Below, in pieces: positions 45,084 through 54,179 of a stretch of 64,000 nucleotides of DNA. The notes under the pieces are model-generated. The model worked only from the letters and a program-made list of their open reading frames with translations. It did not search any database and had not been told where the DNA came from. The translations under genes were made by a program, and so were the position numbers. Origin of the DNA: Mesorhizobium sp. B4-1-4 (GTDB lineage Bacteria; Pseudomonadota; Alphaproteobacteria; Rhizobiales; Rhizobiaceae); NCBI RefSeq assembly GCF_006439395.2, contig NZ_CP083950.1:1116001-1180000 (forward strand), given 5' to 3'. Each line of letters begins with the position of its first letter. The stretch's first letter is position 1.

Positions 45084-46621
45084 TGTTGTCGATTTCCCAG
45101 GGCCGGCTGCAGGACCGCCGTCCGCTGTCCATCATCGACATCGGCTCGAACTCGATCCGTCTCGTCGTCTATGAGGGATTGGCGCGTTCGCCGACCATGC
45201 TGTTCAACGAAAAGATGCTGGCGGGTCTCGGCCGTGGCATCGTATCGACGGGAAAGCTCGACCCGGATGCGGTGACGCGCTCGATGGAGGAATTCCGCCG
45301 TTTTCGGGCACTCTCCGATCAAGCCGGCGCCGAGCATATGTATGTGCTGGCGACCGCCGCCGCCCGCGAGGCGGTCAACGGCCCGGATTTCATCCATCGC
45401 GCCGAGGAAGTGCTGAAGACCGAAATCCGGGTGCTTTCCGGCCGCCAGGAGGCCTACTACTCGGCGCTCGGCGTTATCTCCGGCTTTCACCCCGCCAACG
45501 GTATCGTCGGCGATCTGGGCGGTGGCAGCCTGGAATTGATCGACATCAAGGGCGAGGCGATGGGCGAAGGCATAACGCTGCCGCTCGGCGGCCTGCGTCT
45601 GCAGGACATGGCGAAGAATTCGCTCGTTCAGGCGCAGAAAATCGCGCGCCAGGAACTGGCGCGGGCGAAACTACTCAAGGGCGGACAGGGCAGGGCCTTC
45701 TACGCAGTCGGCGGCACCTGGCGAAACCTCGCCCGCCTGCACATGGAGATGACCAACTACCCGCTCGGCGTCATGCATCACTACGAGATTTCGGCCGACG
45801 GTGCAGCCCAGAACTTCCTGAAGCAGGTGGCCAAGGGCGAGGTCGAGAAAGTCAAGGGCATCGAGGGCGTCTCCAAGAACCGCCGCTCGCTGCTGCCCTA
45901 CGGTGCCGTCGTGCTGCAGGAGATCATGTCGGCGATGCAGCCGTCGAAGATCGTCGTCTCGGCGCAGGGCGTACGCGAGGGCTTTCTCTATTCGCTGCTC
46001 GATGAGGAGGAGCAGAACGCCGATCCGCTCATCTCGGCCGCTGAGGAACTGGCTCTGCTGCGCTCGCGTTCGGTCCATCACGCGCATGATCTCGTCGAAT
46101 GGACCGGCAAGGCCTTCAAGGCTTTCGGCATCGACGAAACGGAGGACGAGGCGCGCTATCGGCACGCCGCCTGCCTGCTTGCCGATATCGGCTGGCGTGC
46201 GCATCCCGAATATCGCGGCAGGCAGTCGCTGAACATCATCGCGCATGCTTCTTTCATCGGTGTCGACCATCCTGGCCGCGCCTATCTCGCGCTCGCCAGC
46301 GCCTATCGCCATGATGGCATCTTCAATGATGGCATCGCGCCAGAGATCAAGGCACTAGCGCCACCGCGCCTGTTGGAGCGCGCCCGCGTGCTGGCGGCGA
46401 TGATGCGTGTCGTCTATCTGCTGACCGCCGCGATGCCTGGCATCATGCCGAGACTGGAATGGGAAAGCCGTGCCAATGGCACCCTGGCGCTGGTATTGCC
46501 GTCCTCGCTTGCCGATCTCTACGGCGAGCGGCCGGCCGGGCGCCTGGCGCAGCTGGCCAAGATCACCAACCGCCGGCTGGTGCTGTCGGTCGAAGGCGGC
46601 CCGAGCATGACGATGAAGTAG
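45083..46621 (+). CDS. ppx: Exopolyphosphatase (Ppx/GppA family)
   Basis: This 512-residue protein has an actin-like fold with the phosphate loops SIIDIGSNSIRLVVYEG and GIVGDLGGGSLELIDI, the acidic YVLATAAAREAVNG and a C-terminal HD-type region (RYRHAACLLADIGWRAHPEY). It removes terminal phosphate from polyphosphate and may hydrolyse pppGpp. It is coupled to ppk by a 1-nt stop/start overlap. The paired genes should set polyphosphate levels. Confidence 0.94.
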   Translation: MLSISQGRLQDRRPLSIIDIGSNSIRLVVYEGLARSPTMLFNEKMLAGLGRGIVSTGKLDPDAVTRSMEEFRRFRALSDQAGAEHMYVLATAAAREAVNGPDFIHRAEEVLKTEIRVLSGRQEAYYSALGVISGFHPANGIVGDLGGGSLELIDIKGEAMGEGITLPLGGLRLQDMAKNSLVQAQKIARQELARAKLLKGGQGRAFYAVGGTWRNLARLHMEMTNYPLGVMHHYEISADGAAQNFLKQVAKGEVEKVKGIEGVSKNRRSLLPYGAVVLQEIMSAMQPSKIVVSAQGVREGFLYSLLDEEEQNADPLISAAEELALLRSRSVHHAHDLVEWTGKAFKAFGIDETEDEARYRHAACLLADIGWRAHPEYRGRQSLNIIAHASFIGVDHPGRAYLALASAYRHDGIFNDGIAPEIKALAPPRLLERARVLAAMMRVVYLLTAAMPGIMPRLEWESRANGTLALVLPSSLADLYGERPAGRLAQLAKITNRRLVLSVEGGPSMTMK

Positions 46622-46628
46622 GCAGGCC

Positions 46629-47033
46629 TCAGACGGACCCGCGTCCGTCAGCCGACCATGCTCCCGCACCGGCCATGGCCAGCGCCAGGAAACCGCCCGC
46701 AATAGCAATGTCCTTCATCAGCATCTGCTGGTGCAGGAAGGCGAGCGTCGCATCGCCGGCGCCTTGGCCGTAATGGCCGATGAACCCGGCCGCGACGCAG
46801 AAGGCCGCCAGCAGCAGTGCCACGATACGGGTCTGGAACCCGATGAGGATCAGCAATCCGGCGATCAACTCGAACAGGCCCGTGCCCCAGGCGGCGAGCG
46901 TTGGCAGCGGCAGGCCGAGGCCGGCGAAATAATTGATTGTGCCGGCGATGCTGCTGAGTGCCTGGAAGCCAGACGGCACGAACAGCACGGCAAACAGCAG
47001 CCGCGAAACCAGGAGCAATGCATTGCGGTTCAT
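46629..47033 (-). CDS. DoxX family membrane protein
   Basis: This 134-residue protein has four hydrophobic segments and DoxX features: LLVSRLLFAVLFVPSGFQAL, YFAGLGLPLPTLAAWGTGLF, LLILIGFQTRIVALLLA and HQQMLMKDIAIAGGFLALA. DoxX/DoxD-like proteins are small quinone- or thiol-linked membrane proteins of uncertain role. A related gene lies on the other side of the IS at 48764. It converges with ppx. Confidence 0.87.
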   Translation of the reverse strand: MNRNALLLVSRLLFAVLFVPSGFQALSSIAGTINYFAGLGLPLPTLAAWGTGLFELIAGLLILIGFQTRIVALLLAAFCVAAGFIGHYGQGAGDATLAFLHQQMLMKDIAIAGGFLALAMAGAGAWSADGRGSV

Positions 47034-47137
47034 GGCTACTCCCTTGCCGGCGCCCCGGTCAGGCCCACGCCGGCTATCGTCCACCTTACGCCTGCGGGAC
47101 TGCGGCCGAAACCACCGCGGCGCTTGGACAACGAAAA

Positions 47138-47163
47138 AGCGGCGCGGAAAATTCCGCGCCGCC
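47138..47163. repeat. Duplicated terminator hairpin flanking IS copy 1 (left)
   Basis: A 26-bp sequence built on an almost perfect palindrome: AGCGGCGCGGAA / TTCCGCGCCGC arms. It is identical to 48709-48734, the other side of the IS, so it is the target-site duplication. A T-run (minus strand) adjoins it on the left. Confidence 0.9.
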
Positions 47164-48708
47164 CAGACTGCTGACAAACCCCTGGCATTTGCCGGGGGTT
47201 TTTGATTCACTGGGTCATGTTGAAGCGACCCGCCCCTGAACAGACCGCGCTCGAGATGGTGACGTTGGATCAGCTGGTTCCGGCTGACCACCTGTTGCGC
47301 AAGATCGATCGCGCGATCGACTTTTTCTTCATCCACGATCTGACAGCGCCGCTCTACTGCGCCGACAATGGCCGACCGCCGCTCGATCCGACCTTGATGT
47401 TCAAGGCGCTGTTCATCGGCTACCTGTTCGGCGTGCGCTCGGAGCGGCAGCTGGTGCGCGAGATCGAGGTCAATGTCGCCTACCGCTGGTTTTTGCGGCT
47501 GAAGCTGACGGACAAGGTGTTCGACGCCTCGACGCTGTCGCAGAACCGGCGCCGGCGCTACCAGGACGAGACGATCGCGCAGGCGATCTTCGACCGCATC
47601 GTCGAGCAGGCGATCCGGGCGGGGCTGGTGGACGGGACGGTGCTCTACACCGACAGCACGCATCTGAAGGCCAACGCCAACAAGGGCAAATACGACCTTG
47701 CCCTGGTCGCCAAGTCGCGGGCCGACTACTGGAGCGAACTCGACCGCGCCATCGAGGTGGAGCGGGCGCTGCATGGCCAAAAGCCGCTGAAGCAGAAGCA
47801 GAAGCAGCGCAAGCCGCCCGAGAAGCAGACCAAGGTCAGCCGTGCCGATCCGGAGGCCGGCTACATGGTGCGCGAGGGCAAGCCGAAGGGCTTCTTCTAT
47901 CTCGATCACCGCACGGTGGATGGCCGTTGCGGCATCATCACCGACACGTTCGCCACGCCGGCCAACGTGCATGACTCGATCGTCTATCTCGGCCGGCTCG
48001 ACCGCCAGGTGGAGCGCTTCGGCTTCAATGTGGCGGCTGCGGGGCTGGATGCCGGCTACGCCACGCCGGGCATCGCCAAGGGGCTGGAGGACAGGACGAT
48101 CAGGGGCGTCACCGGCTATCGCAACCCGACCCCGCCCAAGCCCGGCATGATGAGGAAGAGCGCCTTCGTCTATGAGCCGGATGCGGACGGCTATCGTTGC
48201 CCGCAGGGCCAGTTGCTTGCCTATGCCACAACCGACCGCAGCGGCTACCGGCATTACAGGAGCGATCCGGCGATCTGCCGCGACTGTCCGCTGTTGGCCT
48301 CCTGCACCTCAAACGCCAAGGCCGAACGCACCATCACGCGCCATGTCTGGCAGGACGCCCGCGAGCGGGTCGACGCCAATCGCTCGACCGCATGGGGCAA
48401 GGCCATCTACCGGCGCCGCAAGGAGACGGTCGAGCGGTCTTTCGCCGACGCCAAGCAGCTCTTCGGCCACCGCTATGCCCGCTTCCGAGGGCGAACCCGC
48501 GTCGCCTGCCAGTGCCTGATCGCCGCCGCCGCCCAGAACATGAAAAAGATCGCAATCAGCCTCTGGCCAAGCCCAAAACCAGCACCCGCCTGAGGCCAGA
48601 TGCGCAGCGCCAGCCTCCTGACATCTTCTCCTGACACCAATTTACAAAGCTCAATCAACGCGCAAAACAAAACCCCGCCGAAAATCGACGGGGTTCGTCA
48701 GCAGTCTG
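47164..48708 (+). mobile_element. IS1182-type insertion sequence, copy 1 (1545 bp)
   Basis: The ends are 19-bp inverted repeats with one mismatch: CAGACTGCTGACAAACCCC on the left, and CAGACTGCTGACGAACCCC read inward from the right. One transposase gene fills the element. Each end holds a hairpin next to the IR: AACCCCTGGCA / TGCCGGGGGTT followed by TTT on the left, and a similar AACCCC-based stem on the right. It is flanked by the 26-bp duplicated hairpin. It lies between two DoxX genes and is identical in length and encoded protein to copy 2. Confidence 0.93.
47217..48593 (+). CDS. IS1182-family transposase (copy 1)
   Basis: A transposase of 458 residues from the ATG at 47217 (a TTG 15 bp earlier is possible). 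It begins MLKRPAPEQTALEMVTLDQL, has RPPLDPTLMFKALFIGYLFG, the probable DDE aspartate in GTVLYTDSTHLKANANKGKY, the second Asp region VAAAGLDAGYATPGIA and a late KETVERSFADAKQLFGHRYA with the Glu, plus a Cys cluster (ICRDCPLLASC). It appears intact. Confidence 0.93.
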   Translation: MLKRPAPEQTALEMVTLDQLVPADHLLRKIDRAIDFFFIHDLTAPLYCADNGRPPLDPTLMFKALFIGYLFGVRSERQLVREIEVNVAYRWFLRLKLTDKVFDASTLSQNRRRRYQDETIAQAIFDRIVEQAIRAGLVDGTVLYTDSTHLKANANKGKYDLALVAKSRADYWSELDRAIEVERALHGQKPLKQKQKQRKPPEKQTKVSRADPEAGYMVREGKPKGFFYLDHRTVDGRCGIITDTFATPANVHDSIVYLGRLDRQVERFGFNVAAAGLDAGYATPGIAKGLEDRTIRGVTGYRNPTPPKPGMMRKSAFVYEPDADGYRCPQGQLLAYATTDRSGYRHYRSDPAICRDCPLLASCTSNAKAERTITRHVWQDARERVDANRSTAWGKAIYRRRKETVERSFADAKQLFGHRYARFRGRTRVACQCLIAAAAQNMKKIAISLWPSPKPAPA

Positions 48709-48734
48709 AGCGGCGCGGAAAATTCCGCGCCGCC
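48709..48734. repeat. Duplicated terminator hairpin flanking IS copy 1 (right)
   Basis: Identical to 47138-47163. Before the insertion a single copy with its T-run would have been the terminator of the minus-strand DoxX gene at 48764. Confidence 0.9.
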
Positions 48735-48763
48735 TGAATTCAGATCGTTGGGAGGATGGAATT

Positions 48764-49186
48764 TCAGCCGCGCTTGGCGTCGATCGAGTAGGCGCCGGCG
48801 CCCATCACCGCAAGCAGGATGAAGCCGCCGGTAAGGCCAAGATTCTTCTCCAGCATCAGCATCTGGATCTGGTCCGAGAAGTTGAGATGCGCGATGGCGG
48901 TGGCGGCGAGCGTGAAGATGGCGAGCACGATCGCCACAATGCGGGTCTGGAAGCCGACCAGAATGGCGAGGCCGCCGAAGAATTCCAGCAGGCCCGAACC
49001 GATCGCGGCGACCGTCGGCAGCGGCATGCCGATACCGCCGAACCATTGCGCGGTGGCGGAAATCGCGGTCAGCTTGGCGAAGCCCGAAAGGATGAACAGG
49101 ATTGAGAGAAGGATGCGGCCAGCGAGGATCGCGCCCGAGGCGTTGGATGTGGTGCCGGTGCCGGCGACAGAAGTGTTGGTGGACAT
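48764..49186 (-). CDS. DoxX family membrane protein
   Basis: This 140-residue four-helix membrane protein reads LLSILFILSGFAKLTAISAT, WFGGIGMPLPTVAAIGSGLL, LAILVGFQTRIVAIVLAIFT and EKNLGLTGGFILLAVMGAGA. It is similar over its whole length to the DoxX gene at 46629, so the pair probably arose by duplication and is now separated by the IS. The ATG at 49186 begins MSTNTSVAGT; the frame is open to 49228. It ends 29 bp from the hairpin that became the IS target. Confidence 0.88.
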   Translation of the reverse strand: MSTNTSVAGTGTTSNASGAILAGRILLSILFILSGFAKLTAISATAQWFGGIGMPLPTVAAIGSGLLEFFGGLAILVGFQTRIVAIVLAIFTLAATAIAHLNFSDQIQMLMLEKNLGLTGGFILLAVMGAGAYSIDAKRG

Positions 49187-49363
49187 GGTGGCTCTCCGAA
49201 TGGGTTGAATGCCAATCAAATAGACCATGCCAACTGTTCACCAAAGACGCCTGTGTGGCGACACATTGTTCACAGGTTGTACATTCTCGCGGCCCGGCAA
49301 GACGCGCAAAATTCGTGCCGGGCTGTGCGACGACGGGGTAAAATTCTCCCGCCGAAAAATACC

Positions 49364-50761
49364 TTACCCCGGATGCGTCATGTCCTCCGGTCGCACCAGC
49401 CGGTCATAATCGGCTTCGCTGACCAGGCCGGTGGCCAGCGCTTCCTCGCGCAGCGTGGTGCCGTTCTTGTGCGCGGTCTTGGCGATCTTGGCGGCGTTGT
49501 CGTAGCCGATGGTGGGCGCCAGCGCCGTCACCAGCATCAGCGAGCGGTCGAGCGCCGCCTTGATGTTGTCTTCCCGCGCCTCGATGCCGACCACGCAATT
49601 GTCGGTGAAGGAAACCGAAGCGTCGGCGAGCAACTGCACCGACTGCAGGAAGTTGTAGGCCATCAGCGGGTTGTAGACATTGAGCTCGAAATGGCCTTGG
49701 CTGCCGGCGAAGGTCAGCGCTGCATTGTTGCCGAACACCTGCACGCAGACCTGCGTCATCGCTTCGCACTGCGTCGGATTGACCTTGCCCGGCATGATGG
49801 AGGAGCCGGGCTCGTTCTCCGGCAGCGACAGCTCGCCAAGGCCCGAGCGCGGGCCCGAACCGAGGAAGCGGATGTCATTGGCGATCTTGAAGAGTGCCGC
49901 GGCGGCCGCATTGATGGCGCCGTGCGAGAACACCATGGAATCGTGGGCCGCCAGCGCCTCGAATTTGTTCGGCGCGGTGACGAAGGCGATGCCGGTGATG
50001 GCGGCGATCCGGTCCGCAACCCTTTCGGCGAAGCCGACCGGCGCGTTGAGGCCGGTGCCGACGGCGGTGCCGCCCTGCGCCAGTTCCTGCAGGCCGGGCA
50101 ACGTCATCTCGATGCGCTTGATCGAGGAGGCGACCTGTGCCGCATAGCCGGAAAACTCCTGGCCGAGGGTGAGGGGGGTGGCATCCTGCGTGTGCGTGCG
50201 GCCGATCTTAATGATATGATTGAAGTCCCGGCTCTTGGCGGCGAGCGCCTTGTGCAGGTGGTGCAACGCGGGGATCAGGTGATGCACGATCTGCTCGGCA
50301 CAGGCAATGTGCATGGCCGTCGGATAGGTGTCGTTCGACGACTGGCTCATATTGACATGGTCGTTGGGATGCACCGGCTTCTTCGAGCCCATGGCGCCGC
50401 CCAGCATTTCGATCGCCCGGTTGGAGATCACTTCATTGGCGTTCATGTTGGACTGCGTGCCTGAGCCGGTCTGCCAGACCACCAGCGGGAAATGTTCGTT
50501 GAGCTTGCCGTCGATGACCTCTTGCGCGGCCTCGACGATCACCTTGCCGATCGTGGGATCGAGCCGCTTCAGGTCCATGTTGGCTTCCGCCGCGGCCCGC
50601 TTGACGATGCCGAGCGCGCGCACGATCGAAGCCGGCTGCTTTTCCCAACCGATCTTGAAATTGCCCAGGGAACGCTGCGCCTGCGCACCCCAATAACGGT
50701 CGGCGGCGACTTCGATAGGCCCGAACGTATCGGTTTCGGTTCTGGTCTTTGGCGTGCTCAC
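49364..50761 (-). CDS. fumC: Fumarate hydratase, class II
   Basis: This 465-residue enzyme interconverts fumarate and malate in the TCA cycle. Key segments are [49 protein letters not shown] (catalytic His region), [20 protein letters not shown] and the superfamily signature [21 protein letters not shown] at 50761 with AAGGAGA 6 bp upstream is the start; the frame is open to 50818. No operon partner is visible. Confidence 0.96.
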   Translation of the reverse strand: MSTPKTRTETDTFGPIEVAADRYWGAQAQRSLGNFKIGWEKQPASIVRALGIVKRAAAEANMDLKRLDPTIGKVIVEAAQEVIDGKLNEHFPLVVWQTGSGTQSNMNANEVISNRAIEMLGGAMGSKKPVHPNDHVNMSQSSNDTYPTAMHIACAEQIVHHLIPALHHLHKALAAKSRDFNHIIKIGRTHTQDATPLTLGQEFSGYAAQVASSIKRIEMTLPGLQELAQGGTAVGTGLNAPVGFAERVADRIAAITGIAFVTAPNKFEALAAHDSMVFSHGAINAAAAALFKIANDIRFLGSGPRSGLGELSLPENEPGSSIMPGKVNPTQCEAMTQVCVQVFGNNAALTFAGSQGHFELNVYNPLMAYNFLQSVQLLADASVSFTDNCVVGIEAREDNIKAALDRSLMLVTALAPTIGYDNAAKIAKTAHKNGTTLREEALATGLVSEADYDRLVRPEDMTHPG

Positions 50762-50911
50762 AAGGTTTCTCCTTCTCGAAGTCGGCAACGGCGTATCGCG
50801 TTGCCCAAATGGCTTCAAGCAGAGATTGTGCGCGTTGAGGATGCAAATCGGTTGAAGAAGGTGCTCCGGTAATACGCTTCGCAGGCAGCCGAACCGTGGT
50901 TAGGCGCTAGG

Positions 50912-51748
50912 CTATCCCACGGTATGAACTTCGCCAGTTGCCAGCCCCTTGCCCCCCGCCACGTCAACGGGATAGCCAAGCAGCGAGCGCGAGGTCGGCG
51001 CCAGACGCAATGTCTCCGTTGGGCGCCTCAGATCCTGCCGGACGGCTTGCCAGAAGGCCTGCCAACCCGACGAGGCTGAAAGCACGGCCTCGTGACGTGC
51101 GTGCGCGTCCACGTTCTCAAAGCTCATGACGCTGACAAAAACGTTTTCACTTGCCCGTACGGGGAGGCGCGGAAAGCTGTTTTCGGATTGTTCGGTAACA
51201 AAAGCAGCGAGCAAGCGTGCATTGGACGCTGTGATGAGCTGCGCCGCCTCGGCCACGAACCGGCTGGTGAAACTGGCCTCCGCCTCGGGTCGCAAATGAT
51301 GAATCCGGATGACAACAATGCCAGCGAGTGGCTTGTTTGGTATCGGTTTTTCGCCAGCGCCCAAGCCGGCCCGCTCCGCGCCCGAGAGGTCAAGGCCAGC
51401 GCCTGCCCAAGCCGGCTTCAGTAGCAGCACATCGTCGGAATCGATCATTGTCGCATTGGCTGCATCACGGTGCGCAGCCCAGATCGGTCCGCCGTAGAAC
51501 GCGGTCAGCGCATCCTTGCGTGCGTCCATGCTGTCGAAACCGCGCAGCCAGACGAACATGTCCGGCCGGTCCAGATCGCGGAATTGGCCGATGACGGTCA
51601 TCCCGCTCGCCTCCTGGCTCTCGACGAACTGCCGGTCGAAAAGGGCAATCAGGGTTTCACGCTGCCCGGGCTTCAATGTGTACTGCCTGAGCTCGACGAC
51701 GGGCGAGGCGAACGCCGCCTCCGGCGTAATGTTCAGAGGCAGGTTCAT
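50912..51748 (-). CDS. NIPSNAP family protein
   Basis: The 278-residue protein contains two ferredoxin-like halves. The first starts with VVELRQYTLKPGQRETLIAL and DRPDMFVWLRGFDSMDARKD, typical of NIPSNAP proteins; the second has a similar VVIRIHHLRPEAEASF. Function of the family is uncertain. It is divergent from the TetR gene at 51831, with paired operators between them, so it is probably its regulated target. Confidence 0.85.
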   Translation of the reverse strand: MNLPLNITPEAAFASPVVELRQYTLKPGQRETLIALFDRQFVESQEASGMTVIGQFRDLDRPDMFVWLRGFDSMDARKDALTAFYGGPIWAAHRDAANATMIDSDDVLLLKPAWAGAGLDLSGAERAGLGAGEKPIPNKPLAGIVVIRIHHLRPEAEASFTSRFVAEAAQLITASNARLLAAFVTEQSENSFPRLPVRASENVFVSVMSFENVDAHARHEAVLSASSGWQAFWQAVRQDLRRPTETLRLAPTSRSLLGYPVDVAGGKGLATGEVHTVG

Positions 51749-51761
51749 CGGGCAGTCTCCT

Positions 51762-51807
51762 AAACAGATTGATCGTCCTGTTTATAAACAGACCGGTTGT
51801 CCTGTTT
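51762..51807. promoter_or_regulatory. Tandem TetR-type operators
   Basis: Two AAACAG-N10-CTGTTT inverted repeats (51762-51783 and 51786-51807), 24 bp apart, lie between the NIPSNAP and TetR starts. The junction forms a further palindrome CTGTTTATAAACAG. They are the obvious binding sites for the adjacent TetR protein, controlling both divergent genes. Confidence 0.75.
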
Positions 51808-51830
51808 TGTCAACATGCTATTGTTGGCCA

Positions 51831-52451
51831 ATGTCAGCAGAGACGACCAGTCGATCAGCGCCCCGGCCGCGAAAACGCGTCAACGACCCCGAGGGCATGC
51901 GCAGGAAAATGCTCGACGTGGCCGAGGAATCATTTCAGGTGCGCGGCTATCACGCTTCCAGCCTGGCCGACCTGATGGCGGCGGCGGGTGTCAGTGGCGG
52001 GGCTCTGCATCATCATTTCCCGACCAAGAAGGCGCTGGCGCTGGCGGTAATCGATGAGCGCGTCGCGGCGGCGGTCGAGGAGACATGGATCGCGCCGGTG
52101 CGGGCGGCGGCTTCGGCCCGCGATGGCGTGCGGGCTGTGTTCGAGGCCGTGGCGGCGGAACTGGAGCGGCAGGGTTTCGTGCGCGGCTGTCCGCTCAACA
52201 ATCTCGCGCATGAACTGTCGCTCGCCGATCCCGATTTCCGCGCTGCCCTTGCCGGCATCTTTGCCGCGTGGCGTCAGGCGCTCGCCGATAAGATCAGGGC
52301 CGACCAGCAGGAGGGCAGGGAGCAAGGCACCGATCCTCAGCGTTTTGCGGCACTGGCCGTGGCCACCTATTCCGGCGCCATGTCGATGGCCAAGGCGATG
52401 CAGGACACCGCCGTGCTGCGCGACTGTCTGGCGGCCCTGGATAAAGCCTAG
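51831..52451 (+). CDS. TetR/AcrR family regulator
   Basis: This 206-residue regulator has the N-terminal helix-turn-helix (MLDVAEESFQVRGYHASSLA, AAAGVSGGALHHHFPTKKAL) and a C-terminal ligand/dimer domain with RGCPLNNLAHELS, a pattern seen in TetR proteins near oxidoreductase genes. It likely represses itself and the NIPSNAP gene through the tandem operators upstream. Confidence 0.9.
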   Translation: MSAETTSRSAPRPRKRVNDPEGMRRKMLDVAEESFQVRGYHASSLADLMAAAGVSGGALHHHFPTKKALALAVIDERVAAAVEETWIAPVRAAASARDGVRAVFEAVAAELERQGFVRGCPLNNLAHELSLADPDFRAALAGIFAAWRQALADKIRADQQEGREQGTDPQRFAALAVATYSGAMSMAKAMQDTAVLRDCLAALDKA

Positions 52452-52616
52452 AACCTGGCTTCGAAGCCGGAATCCGGCATTGGGAAGGCTGATTCCGCAA
52501 CGGTATTGCTACTCGGCCAGCGGCTTGATCGTCTCATAGCCGTTCGTCGCGATGGCGATGGCCAGGGAAGTCGTAAAACTGGACGGACAGACGCCGTTTG
52601 TGCTGAAATTCCGCCG

Positions 52617-53744
52617 ATGATGAATCACCGGCAGCCAACGTTGTTTTCACGACGCAGCTTTCTGGCGCAGGCCGCGGGTTTTGCCGTGGCGGTTTCACGT
52701 CCGGCGTTCAGCCAGACCGGGCAGCGCATCCAGCCCATCGACGCCACGTTCCTGTTCATCGCCGATGTCCATGCCTGCCGCATGGCGAACGGCTTGAGCC
52801 CCAACTGCCTGCAGGAAGGCAAGACCGACGCCGCACTGCTGCGCAATGTCGCGGCACTGAACGCCATCGCTGACAAGGATTGGCCGGCTGAGATCAACGG
52901 TGTCGCCACCGGCTTGCGTTCGGCAGGCAACCGGATCGGCATGCCGCTCGGCCTCGTCGTCGGCGGCGACATGACCGACGATGGCGGTGGCCAGATCACC
53001 CAGCCGAGCGAGGGCACGCAGCTTCTCCAGTTCAGCCAGCGTTACCAGCAAGGCGTCGGCCTGGACCGCGTCCACATGCCGGTCTATGCCGGGCTCGGCA
53101 ACCATGATCTCGACCAGAACGGCCCGCCGAACCATGTCGATTGGTACCGGCGCGAAATGCGCGACTATGTCGAGGTCAACCACCGCGCCGGAGTGTTTTT
53201 CAAGCCGCCCGTGCCGGCCACGAGCTACGATGTCGAGACCGACTGCTATTCATGGGATTGGGGCGGTCTGCATCTCGTCCAGACGCATCGTTTCGCCGGC
53301 GATACCGGCCACGGTGCTGACAGCAGCCTGCCATGGCTCAAGCAGGATCTGGCGACCTACGCGGCCGATGGCCGCCCCGTCATCCTGTTCCAGCACTATG
53401 GCTGGGATACTTTCTCGACGGAGCGTTGGGATCCTGCCAAGCGGACCTACGACGATGACGGCGCCGGTGCGCCGCACTGGTGGGGCGATGCCGACAGGCA
53501 GGCGCTGGTGGCGATGCTGAAGGGGTACAATGTCGTTGGAATCTTCCATGGCCATCAGCACGAAACGTCGCTGGTCTACCATCGTGACGGGCTCGACCTG
53601 TTCAAGCCGAAGGCTGCCTTTATGGGCGGCTTCGCGCTGGCCAGGGTGACCAGCGACGGCATGGACCTGGTATTGGTTGAGGCGCGCGATGATCATGGCG
53701 AGGTCGCCTTCACCAGTGCTTTCAGCAAGGGCTGGAGCACATAA
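52617..53744 (+). CDS. Metallophosphoesterase, Tat-exported
   Basis: This 375-residue protein has a twin-arginine signal (SRRSFLAQAAGFAVAVSRPA). The calcineurin-like fold is visible as FLFIADVHACR, VVGGDMTDDGG, YAGLGNHDLDQNG, ILFQHYGW and IFHGHQHETS, which supply metal ligands. It should act as a periplasmic phosphoesterase; the substrate is unknown. Start at the first of two adjacent ATGs; the frame is open to 52506. A terminator follows. Confidence 0.87.
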   Translation: MMNHRQPTLFSRRSFLAQAAGFAVAVSRPAFSQTGQRIQPIDATFLFIADVHACRMANGLSPNCLQEGKTDAALLRNVAALNAIADKDWPAEINGVATGLRSAGNRIGMPLGLVVGGDMTDDGGGQITQPSEGTQLLQFSQRYQQGVGLDRVHMPVYAGLGNHDLDQNGPPNHVDWYRREMRDYVEVNHRAGVFFKPPVPATSYDVETDCYSWDWGGLHLVQTHRFAGDTGHGADSSLPWLKQDLATYAADGRPVILFQHYGWDTFSTERWDPAKRTYDDDGAGAPHWWGDADRQALVAMLKGYNVVGIFHGHQHETSLVYHRDGLDLFKPKAAFMGGFALARVTSDGMDLVLVEARDDHGEVAFTSAFSKGWST

Positions 53745-53749
53745 AAAAC

Positions 53750-53770
53750 GCGGCTTTGGCAGCCGCCTTT
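53750..53770 (+). terminator. Probable terminator of the metallophosphoesterase gene
   Basis: GCGGCT pairs with AGCCGC around TTTGGC-type loop sequence, preceded by an A-run and followed by CTTTCC. It serves convergent genes (the csbD-like gene reads from the right). Confidence 0.55.
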
Positions 53771-53801
53771 CCTGATGAACAGAATCAGGTCTGGCTGGGG
53801 G

Positions 53802-53981
53802 TCAGAGGGCCTTCCTAACCTTGTCCTTCAAGTCGCCATAGGTCTTCTGCACCTTGCCCGCGGCCTTGTCCGCCATGCCCTCGGCTTGGGTCCGCCTGTT
53901 GCCGGTCGCCTTGCCGGCAGCCTGTTTGACCGAGCCCTTGATCTGCTTGGCCATGCCCGCGACCTGATCCTTGTTCACCAT
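53802..53981 (-). CDS. CsbD-like stress protein
   Basis: This 59-residue protein reads MVNKDQVAGMAKQIKGSVKQ, then AAGKATGNRRTQAEGMADKA, the standard CsbD family sequence. These small hydrophilic proteins accumulate in general stress but have no defined biochemical role. AGGAGA lies 8 bp before the ATG, and a sigma-EcfG-type promoter lies 53 bp upstream, which agrees with stress control. Confidence 0.9.
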   Translation of the reverse strand: MVNKDQVAGMAKQIKGSVKQAAGKATGNRRTQAEGMADKAAGKVQKTYGDLKDKVRKAL

Positions 53982-54033
53982 TTTCCGCATCTCCTGGAAG
54001 TGCGAATTCGGAGGAATTCGTCCGCGCGGAACA

Positions 54034-54058
54034 AACGGGCCAGTGTCTGTTAAGTTCC
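54034..54058 (-). promoter_or_regulatory. Sigma-EcfG (general stress) promoter of the csbD-like gene
   Basis: On the minus strand GGAAC (54054-54058), 16 bp, CGTT (54034-54037): an exact match to the alphaproteobacterial general-stress consensus, correctly placed upstream of a stress-family gene. Confidence 0.75.
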
Positions 54059-54179
54059 AAGCATTGTCCCGCAAGCAAATGAGTGCGAGCAGCCGCTTCC
54101 GGCGGCAAAGCTGACCGGGTAGGTTGCCGAGACGCACGCGCCAAAGGTTTCCAGGACGGTCGTGCGCATGGGGAGAGAA

